This document shows positions 55,158-60,332 of a stretch of DNA of 60,332 bases, piece after piece (within the stretch, counting starts at the first letter, position 1; the number at the start of each line of letters is the position of its first letter). The position numbers were made by a program, and so were the translations under genes. Source of the stretch: a virus. A model generated the notes under the pieces. It ran no database searches and was not told the DNA's origin. It saw nothing but the letters and a program-made list of their open reading frames with translations. The stretch is taken from positions 1-60,332 of IMG/VR virus record IMGVR_UViG_3300043772_002998, one strand, 5' to 3'.

Positions 55158-56270
55158 ATGACCGTTTCAAGGTATCGCGGCGGCAATGCTGCGCCTGCAC
55201 GTACTGGCATCGCCCCGCCTCCTGGTGCGCCTGACGCCAAAGAAGATACGTCAATCGAAGCTCTATTCAAAAAGCACGCCCCAGAGATCGCGCTGGCGTT
55301 GCCGAAGCACGTCACGGTAGAGCGCCTGATGCGGATTGTCCTTTCGGAAGTGCGGAAGAATCCGCGGCTTGGGCAATGCACCCCGGCGTCGCTGCTGGTG
55401 TCGGCATTCAACTGCGCCGCGTTGGGACTGGAACCCGGCGGCATCCTCGGGCACGCCTATCTGATTCCCTACTGGAACGGCCGTGAAAAGCGGAATGAAT
55501 GCCAAGTCCAGATCGGTTACCGCGGCATGCTGGATCTTGCCCGCCGGTCCGGGCAGATTCAGTCAATCTCAGCTCATGTCGTCTACTCAAACGATGAGTT
55601 TGAGTATTTCTATGGCCTGAATGAAGACTTGATCCACCGCCCGGGGAAGGGTCAGCGTGGCGAGGTGGTCGCTGCCTATGCGGTGGCAAAGCTGAAGGAT
55701 GGTGGCAGTCAGTTTGAGGTGATGACCATTGATGATTTACTTGATGTTCGGGACAGCTCGCAGGGCTACCGGCAGGCAGTGGAAAAGGGCTGGGATAACC
55801 CGTGGATCAGCAACTTCGATGAGATGTGCCGAAAAAGCCCCGTCCGGCGTCTGTTCAAGTATCTGCCCGTTTCGATTGAAATGATGAAGGCCGCCAGCCT
55901 GGATGAATACGGCGAGCGTGGTCAGCATCAGGAATCGGAGCTGGATAGCATCCTCGGCCGACTGGCACCGGAAGCGCCGCCGGCAATGCCGACCCTGCGC
56001 GGTGCGCCTGAGCCCGCGGGTGAGCCCGAAGCTGTTCAGGCTGTCACGGTGGCCGCAGTCCCGCAGGCTGCCCCCGAGCCCATCCAGGCAGCCCCTACGG
56101 CAGCCCCTGCAGCCGCACCAGAGGCCGAACCGCAACGCCGCCAGCGCGCGCCCCGCCCGGTGCCGGTCGCCCAAGCAGAGGCCCCCGCGACAGCACCTGC
56201 CGAGGCCCCGAAACCGCCCGCCGATGAACCGCCCGCTGGTGAGATGGTGGAGCAAGAGCAGTTCCTGTGA
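55158..56270 (+). CDS. recT: RecT single-strand annealing protein
   Basis: 370 residues from ATG 55158. Family signatures run in order: LPKHVTVERLMRIVLSEVRK, NPRLGQCTPASLLVSAFNCA, ALGLEPGGILGHAYLIPY, CQVQIGYRGMLDLARRSGQI, and KSPVRRLFKYLPVSIEM. A disordered Ala/Pro tail follows residue 275. It anneals complementary single strands and works with the RecE exonuclease at 57588. Together they repair, circularise or recombine phage DNA. Confidence 0.93.
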   Translation: MTVSRYRGGNAAPARTGIAPPPGAPDAKEDTSIEALFKKHAPEIALALPKHVTVERLMRIVLSEVRKNPRLGQCTPASLLVSAFNCAALGLEPGGILGHAYLIPYWNGREKRNECQVQIGYRGMLDLARRSGQIQSISAHVVYSNDEFEYFYGLNEDLIHRPGKGQRGEVVAAYAVAKLKDGGSQFEVMTIDDLLDVRDSSQGYRQAVEKGWDNPWISNFDEMCRKSPVRRLFKYLPVSIEMMKAASLDEYGERGQHQESELDSILGRLAPEAPPAMPTLRGAPEPAGEPEAVQAVTVAAVPQAAPEPIQAAPTAAPAAAPEAEPQRRQRAPRPVPVAQAEAPATAPAEAPKPPADEPPAGEMVEQEQFL

Positions 56271-56371
56271 CCGCCCTCGCCATCGTCTACAGGGTAAAGG
56301 CTCTTGCCTTTGCCCTGCTGTTGGCATCCGTCCTCCTAATCCTCCGCCTTGACGCAAAACGCAATGACTGA
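56267..56371 (+). CDS. Tiny membrane protein between recT and 56364
   Basis: 34 residues from GTG 56267, overlapping recT by four bases and the next gene by eight. A single transmembrane helix (VKALAFALLLASVLLILRL) and a short basic tail. Function unknown. Confidence 0.5.
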   Translation: MTALAIVYRVKALAFALLLASVLLILRLDAKRND

Positions 56372-56957
56372 TTCTGTTCCTGTTGCCAGCCTGGTAGGCC
56401 CCTATCCCGATGACGTGCTGACGCTGGCAGTCATCATCCGAGAGGCTGAAGTCAACCAAGGCATGGGCTATACCAGCCTTGCAGAGGCCATCCTGAGCCA
56501 TCCGGCATGGCCCGCGCTGGTTCAGCGATTCCACCCCCAGGAGCCAGCCCAACCCGTACCCGCCAACGACCCCGCCCCCGATCCCATCGCCGAAGTCCTC
56601 CCGGCATCCGGCGAGGATTGGGCCGCGGTGGTCCGCAAAGCCGCCCAGCCCGATGGCCACGAGGCCCGGGTCATGCTGGAAATCCAGCAACGGCTTGTCA
56701 CAGTGGAAGGGCCGGTCGTTAAGGCGGAGCCGGTGCGGGAGCCGGTGAAACAGCCGGCGCCCCCTTGGGGGCTGTGGCGGCCGATGGATGAAGCGCCCAC
56801 GGATGGGACTCGAATCCTTGCGCATGACCGTCGTTACTACGTGAACATTGCTTACTGGAGTCGCGGGGGCCGGTCATGGCAAAACCCCATGGGCAAACTT
56901 CCACGTCACTGGCTCTGCGCCTGGATGCCCCTCCCAGAGGCACCCAAGAAGTCATGA
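56364..56957 (+). CDS. DUF551-like protein in the recombination operon
   Basis: 197 residues from ATG 56364 (MTDSVPVASLVGPYPDDVLT). The end (WRPMDEAPTDGTRILAHDRR, then HWLCAWMPLPEAP) is DUF551-like. It is the third such module in this genome. The middle is a Pro/Glu-rich linker. Function unknown. Confidence 0.65.
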   Translation: MTDSVPVASLVGPYPDDVLTLAVIIREAEVNQGMGYTSLAEAILSHPAWPALVQRFHPQEPAQPVPANDPAPDPIAEVLPASGEDWAAVVRKAAQPDGHEARVMLEIQQRLVTVEGPVVKAEPVREPVKQPAPPWGLWRPMDEAPTDGTRILAHDRRYYVNIAYWSRGGRSWQNPMGKLPRHWLCAWMPLPEAPKKS

Positions 56958-57289
56958 CCTCCACCCCCGACTGGCCCCGCTTTGCCAAGATGACGGCAAC
57001 ACCTGAGCTACTGGAGGCCATGGAGGCCTTTGGTATCCCCGACCCGCCGCCAGAAGGCCGGCCTATGGTGTTCAGGGCGCATCGGAACGATGATAAGTGC
57101 GTTGGGATCAATGCGGCCAAGTATAAAGACCTTGGTACGCATGGCACAACCGCCTTCATCACCTACGCCGATGGCGGCACTCGCCTTGCGTTCACAGCTG
57201 CCGAAGTCCGTAAAACCCTCAAGCTTACCGCTGGCACGTCAAGCCGTAAGGCATTGGATCGCTGGCTAGCATGGTGGGGGTTGACATAA
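56954..57289 (+). CDS. Small hypothetical protein
   Basis: 111 residues (PRFAKMTATPELLEAMEAFG, HRNDDKCVGINAAKYKDLGT, VRKTLKLTAGTSSRKALDRW). Probably an alpha/beta single domain with a basic end. Overlaps its neighbour by four bases. Function unknown. Confidence 0.6.
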   Translation: MTSTPDWPRFAKMTATPELLEAMEAFGIPDPPPEGRPMVFRAHRNDDKCVGINAAKYKDLGTHGTTAFITYADGGTRLAFTAAEVRKTLKLTAGTSSRKALDRWLAWWGLT

Positions 57290-57298
57290 TCCGCAATC

Positions 57299-57439
57299 AT
57301 GAAAACCATCATCAACCTATCGCGTCTTCCGGTTTCCGCGTTTCGCATCCTGCGGTGGCGGTCGCCATCACTCGGTCTTTCGCTACGGCTCGAATTGATC
57401 CGCCTGTTATTTGTTGATGCGATCAACCCCGAAAGCTAA
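57299..57439 (+). CDS. Tiny basic amphipathic protein
   Basis: 46 residues (MKTIINLSRLPVSAFRILRW, LSLRLELIRLLFVDAI). It has a strongly amphipathic Arg/Leu pattern that may associate with membranes. Function unknown. Confidence 0.45.
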   Translation: MKTIINLSRLPVSAFRILRWRSPSLGLSLRLELIRLLFVDAINPES

Positions 57440-57444
57440 CACCA

Positions 57445-57591
57445 ATGCCCAAGCCTTCTAGCCCGCCTAAATATGGCATCCGTCGGGTCCTTTGTAACGA
57501 TACCCCGTTTCTGATCATCAACGGTCGTAGGGTATGGTTGCAGGATCCGCCGCCTGATGTGCGCCCATCCCTTTCCCCTGATCTGAGATGA
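57445..57591 (+). CDS. Tiny basic protein before recE
   Basis: 48 residues from ATG 57445 to TGA at 57591, overlapping recE by four bases (KYGIRRVLCNDTPFLIINGR, RVWLQDPPP). A small beta domain is likely. Function unknown. Confidence 0.5.
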   Translation: MPKPSSPPKYGIRRVLCNDTPFLIINGRRVWLQDPPPDVRPSLSPDLR

Positions 57592-58613
57592 CAACCGCCA
57601 TCACAGCGCCGATCATCACCGGCCCTGCCGTCTACGCCAACCTGCCCCGCGAGTCCTATGACGCCATGCGGGGGTGGAATGCAAGCCTGCTAAAAAAGGT
57701 TCTTGAAAAGACCTTGGGCCATGCCTGGTTTGAGTTTATCCGTCCCGACCGCGAACCCCAGGCCGACAAGGAGGAGTTCATCAAGGGCAACCAGCTGCAC
57801 ACCTTGACCCTGGAGCCGGAGATGTATGACAGCCGCTACGTGGTCGCGCCTGAATCGTTGCCTAGCCGACCGACGAAAAAGCAGCTTGAGGAACCCACGG
57901 CAAAGCCTGGCACCAAGACCCACGAAAGCTGGCTGGATGCCAAGGCCCGGGAGGCGGCATGGGTCGAGTGGGAGCGGACTTTGCCCGCCGATGTCAAGGT
58001 GGTTCCCGCCAGCTGGCACGATGAAGCCAGCGCATGGAACGCCGCCATCGCCCGCCATCGCCTCCTGGGCCCGCGGTTCACGCCTGAGTTTCGGCACCTG
58101 AACGAGCTGACGCTGACATACCTGGACCCGATCACGAAAGCACCCTGCAAGGCCCGACTAGACGCCCTGAGGATCTTTGATGACCACATCTGGATCGGCG
58201 ACCTCAAGACCGCCATGGCCGCCGGCAGCGTCTTCGAGCGGTCTGCCGCAAACCTCTGGTATCCCGTCGCCGCCACCTTCTACACCGATGCGGTGTTCCA
58301 CTGCCGCCCCCAACTGGAAAGCTACCTAGGGATGCCTGATGGCGCCCTGATCGGCCGTGAAGTCCAGTTTGAGTGGATCGCTATTGAGAAGACCGCGCCG
58401 CACTTCATTGAGCGGTTGCTGTTGGATAAAGAAGCGCTTGAAACCAGCCGGAAGCTTATCCGCCGGGCATTGGATGCTGTGGTCGCCGCTGATGCCGCAA
58501 ATTGGTGGCCTGCCTATTCCGATGAAGCCCGTCCGCTCCAGCTGCCCGGCTACTGGTTCCAGAATGCCGAACGGATCGCCGATCGGCTTGAATCCCTCCT
58601 TGTCGCCGGCTGA
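57588..58613 (+). CDS. recE: RecE-like 5'-3' exonuclease
   Basis: 341 residues. The family elements are YDAMRGWNASLLKKVLEKTL (N-terminal helices that open the nuclease), FIKGNQLHTLTLEPE, and the PD-(D/E)XK core KARLDALRIFDDHIWIGDLK (Asp, then Asp-x-Lys). ATFYTDAVF follows. It digests one strand of double-stranded ends so that RecT can anneal. It is in the same operon as recT, separated by four small genes. Confidence 0.9.
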   Translation: MTTAITAPIITGPAVYANLPRESYDAMRGWNASLLKKVLEKTLGHAWFEFIRPDREPQADKEEFIKGNQLHTLTLEPEMYDSRYVVAPESLPSRPTKKQLEEPTAKPGTKTHESWLDAKAREAAWVEWERTLPADVKVVPASWHDEASAWNAAIARHRLLGPRFTPEFRHLNELTLTYLDPITKAPCKARLDALRIFDDHIWIGDLKTAMAAGSVFERSAANLWYPVAATFYTDAVFHCRPQLESYLGMPDGALIGREVQFEWIAIEKTAPHFIERLLLDKEALETSRKLIRRALDAVVAADAANWWPAYSDEARPLQLPGYWFQNAERIADRLESLLVAG

Positions 58614-58616
58614 TGG

Positions 58617-58805
58617 ATGACGGACGAATGGCACGTGTTGCTGCATCGGGATACCGGGCTGCGACGCTATCGGGTGCGGGCCACGGCGCAGGAAGCGTGC
58701 CAAGCAAACCGACGACTGGCGGATTCTGGCAGCCAGCTACGGTTTGTGGCGGAACGGCTCACGGGGCATGGGGTGGAGCGGGAGGCCCCTGCTGACGATC
58801 GGTAA
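58617..58805 (+). CDS. Small beta-alpha protein
   Basis: 62 residues from ATG 58617 (MTDEWHVLLHRDTGLRRYRV, RATAQEACQANRRLADSG). Likely a small alpha/beta domain. A second frame from ATG 58613 is Gly/Ala-rich and unlikely. Function unknown. Confidence 0.6.
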   Translation: MTDEWHVLLHRDTGLRRYRVRATAQEACQANRRLADSGSQLRFVAERLTGHGVEREAPADDR

Positions 58806-58823
58806 CCACCCCCGCCCCATGTT

Positions 58824-58852
58824 GCCCCGCTGTTACATCGGCGGGGCTTTTT
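58824..58852 (+). terminator. Terminator after the recombination operon
   Basis: GCCCCGC/GCGGGGC with a ten-base loop followed by TTTTT. Confidence 0.8.
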
Positions 58853-58892
58853 GCTGGCCATTGCCTGGCGGCTGGGTAGGGTGAGAGTGACC

Positions 58893-58908
58893 GCAGGGGA
58901 GGCCCTGC
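58893..58908 (+). promoter_or_regulatory. Leader hairpin with GAGG loop
   Basis: GCAGGG-gagg-CCCTGC, 16 bases before ATG 58924. TAGGGT at 58877-58882 is a possible -10. Confidence 0.5.
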
Positions 58909-58923
58909 GCAGCATCCCAGACC

Positions 58924-59097
58924 ATGACCGCTACCACCCCCCAGCAACGCCGCCGGCCCCTATGGCGCGTGGTCACGAGCACCGGCCAGCTTGACCTCTA
59001 CGCCCCGGACCGGCGGGAGGCGATCCTATGCGGGCTGGAACTGCTGGGGCCCGGTGCGGCGCTTGTGCGATGCTCGCTGCTGGAGGAATGGAGCTAG
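58924..59097 (+). CDS. Small hypothetical protein
   Basis: 57 residues (QQRRRPLWRVVTSTGQLDLY, REAILCGLELLGPGAALVRC). A beta hairpin followed by a helix, similar in style to the 58617 and 47995 products. Convergent with the lysin gene, three bases away. Function unknown. Confidence 0.6.
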   Translation: MTATTPQQRRRPLWRVVTSTGQLDLYAPDRREAILCGLELLGPGAALVRCSLLEEWS

Positions 59098-59100
59098 CCC

Positions 59101-59826
59101 CTACTGGGGCCGCACATCCAGCGCCCACCCGGTGGCGGGGCCGTCAGCTTCCCAGCGGCGGCCCCAGTTTTTCCGGCTGTAGTGGATGCCGGCGCCGTTG
59201 CTGTGGTTGACGTAGCCGCCGCCGATCAGATCGGCTTCGCCGTTGGGGTCGTTGTGGATCCAGTCGGTGGGGGTGCAGCCGATCACCACGGTCCAATGGC
59301 CGCCGATCTTCTTGATACTCGTGATGGGCCCCTGGTGGAACCAGCCGACGGGCACGGGCCGGCCCGCGGCCAGGGCGCCCTCAAGGAATGCCGGGGTGCA
59401 GTTCGTCACCAGCCTGGCGGAGAGGCCCAGATGGCGCAGGGTGGCAATCTGCGCGTTGGCGTCGGTGGTATCGCCGAACTTGGCGCGGATCTTGTTGTAG
59501 GCATCGTCTGAGCCGATCTTCCCGTAGAACGCCGCGACCATGGCGCAGCTGCTGCTGAAGCACTCGCGATAGCCGGTGCCGCTGGCGTTGTCGTTCTGGC
59601 TGAAGTAGGGCACCCGCAGGACCGTGGGTGTCGGCTGCTTGCCGCCCGTGCTCCAGGTGGCGAACCACGACTCAGAGCGGCGCATCACATCGACGTAGGG
59701 CCTGCCCTTCATCAGTTCCGCCTCAAGCTCCACGATGGCGGCATCCTGCCGGGCGGCGGCCTCGGTGCCTGCGGCGGCCTTGTATCGCCAGAGCTGCTGG
59801 AAGGTGATCGGTGCTGGATTCGTCAT
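59101..59826 (-). CDS. Putative endolysin, C39-like cysteine peptidase
   Basis: 241 residues. A helical N-terminal part of 70 residues comes first. Next is VPYFSQNDNASGTGYRECFS then SSCAMVAAFYGKI, where the catalytic Cys lies in the CxxxxCAM segment as in C39-like peptidases of phage lysins. GGHWTVVIGCTPTDWIHNDP supplies the His and Asp of the triad. It probably cuts peptidoglycan peptides at the end of infection. It overlaps the holin-like gene upstream by four bases. Confidence 0.75.
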   Translation of the reverse strand: MTNPAPITFQQLWRYKAAAGTEAAARQDAAIVELEAELMKGRPYVDVMRRSESWFATWSTGGKQPTPTVLRVPYFSQNDNASGTGYRECFSSSCAMVAAFYGKIGSDDAYNKIRAKFGDTTDANAQIATLRHLGLSARLVTNCTPAFLEGALAAGRPVPVGWFHQGPITSIKKIGGHWTVVIGCTPTDWIHNDPNGEADLIGGGYVNHSNGAGIHYSRKNWGRRWEADGPATGWALDVRPQ

Positions 59827-60158
59827 GGTGTGGTGTAGTTGGGGTCAGGTTCGCCGGCTCGCGGGTCGCGCAGCGCCGGATTGAGGGTGTTGTAGCCATC
59901 GCGCCACGAGGCCCGGGCATGTTGGCCCGAGAGGCCCGCCACCAGCGCCAGGGGCCCGGTTGCCCCTAGGCCAGACAGCGAAATGCCTTTCTCCCAGCAT
60001 TGCTGCACCTCCCCACCGGCACGCCGACAATCCCAGATGTAGCCCGCGCCAATGGCGATATTGATACTGACAACCCCCACCGCAACGATTGCACCAAGCA
60101 CGGCAAACGTCGTGATGGATGCCGGCTCGGCAGATGGCGTTGTCACGCGATCACTCAT
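59823..60158 (-). CDS. Holin-like membrane protein
   Basis: 111 residues from ATG 60158, with GGAG in front. Hydrophobic segments are TTFAVLGAIVAVGVVSINIA, extending into IGAGYIW, and a second LSGLGATGPLALVAGLSG. Two Cys (CRRAGGEVQQC) sit between them and could form a disulfide. Placement right before the endolysin supports a holin role. A late motif lies 57 bases upstream of the start. Confidence 0.65.
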   Translation of the reverse strand: MSDRVTTPSAEPASITTFAVLGAIVAVGVVSINIAIGAGYIWDCRRAGGEVQQCWEKGISLSGLGATGPLALVAGLSGQHARASWRDGYNTLNPALRDPRAGEPDPNYTTP

Positions 60159-60205
60159 CACCAGCTCCGGCAGGTTTTGGCACAATCCTTGTGTGAGCCT
60201 TGCCC

Positions 60206-60215
60206 TTAGCTTTCC
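60206..60215 (-). promoter_or_regulatory. GGAAAGCTAA late motif before lysis genes
   Basis: GGAAAGCTAAGGG on the minus strand, 57 bases before ATG 60158. This is the motif copy for the lysis cassette. Confidence 0.55.
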
Positions 60216-60242
60216 AGCAAAAGCCCAGATGCAACCTCGTGT

Positions 60243-60301
60243 CTATGGCGGATGAGAAGGATTAGACGGCCCAAGCATTTGCGGGGGGGGGGGGGCAGAA
60301 C
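60243..60301 (-). CDS. Probable C-terminal end of the window-edge protein
   Basis: If base 1 is joined to base 60302, the frame from 376 continues here as RRSAPPPP and stops with TAG at 60243. The proline run is coded by a tract of 13 G at 60283-60295 on the plus strand, whose length is easily misread. So this end is uncertain. Confidence 0.4.
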
Positions 60302-60332
60302 GCCGCTCTAGTTGTAACAAATCCCTTTTATT
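60302..60332. repeat. Terminal 31-base near-repeat of window start
   Basis: 27 of 31 bases match bases 1-31. The four differences are at relative positions 16, 19, 20 and 27. On the minus strand both copies code for similar peptides (NTREMVQLER and NKRDLLQLER). Confidence 0.8.

Noticed and set aside
57429-57439. GAAAGCTAA before 57445 as another late motif
   Set aside because: It lacks the leading GG, is only a few bases from the start codon and is the stop region of the preceding gene.

Overview
This window is a nearly complete genome of a GC-rich, tailed double-stranded DNA phage with a siphovirus-type plan: a long tape measure, a major tail protein, tail assembly chaperones made by frameshift, and no sheath gene. 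The host is most likely a unicellular cyanobacterium such as Synechococcus or Cyanobium. The evidence for this is a phage copy of the cyanobacterial AbrB-like regulator (53448-53936), a haloperoxidase of the vanadium bromoperoxidase type, and several small cyanophage-like proteins. The first and last 31 bases are near-identical (27 of 31), and one reading frame runs through both, so the molecule appears circular or circularly permuted and is opened inside a small membrane-protein gene.

Layout. From 60.2 kb through the join and back to 30 kb, almost everything is on the minus strand and is read from high to low coordinates. The order is terminase large subunit (28.4-30.0 kb), a SigF/SigB-like sigma factor, portal, minor head protein, small basic proteins, head-tail connectors, G and GT chaperones, major tail protein, tape measure (14.5-17.8 kb), distal tail and hub proteins, scaffold and capsid (5.9-7.8 kb), fibre-like proteins, and then lysis genes (59.1-60.2 kb). 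One basic-protein gene (17864-18445) is inverted within this block. From 30 to 40.7 kb lies a minus-strand array of small, tightly overlapping accessory genes, including dCTP deaminase, a sulfotransferase-like protein, a NUMOD protein and DUF551 proteins, headed by a terminase-small-like gene. From 41.1 to 48.7 kb the plus strand carries a replication-initiator-like gene with iterons inside it, a DNA methyltransferase, a Holliday-junction resolvase and small genes. A hairpin-rich non-coding stretch (48.7-49.35 kb) is followed by a few minus-strand genes. The plus strand then carries the haloperoxidase, cyAbrB, RecT and RecE. I see no integrase, DNA polymerase or tRNA.

How it may work together. 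RecE/RecT, the resolvase and the initiator with its iterons suggest theta or recombination-coupled replication that borrows the host polymerase. The phage sigma factor lies just before the portal gene. A short motif, GGAAA(G/C)CT, recurs about 17 times between genes, usually 28-39 bases before a start codon and in the orientation of the gene it precedes, including the inverted plus-strand gene. I infer a late regulon driven by the phage sigma factor. A second repeated promoter-like element, GTGACGAATGNYCTATGMT, precedes accessory genes, often with a leader hairpin that has a GAGG loop. The most unusual cargo gene is the vanadium-type haloperoxidase (51318-52589), which keeps all vanadate-binding residues I can place.
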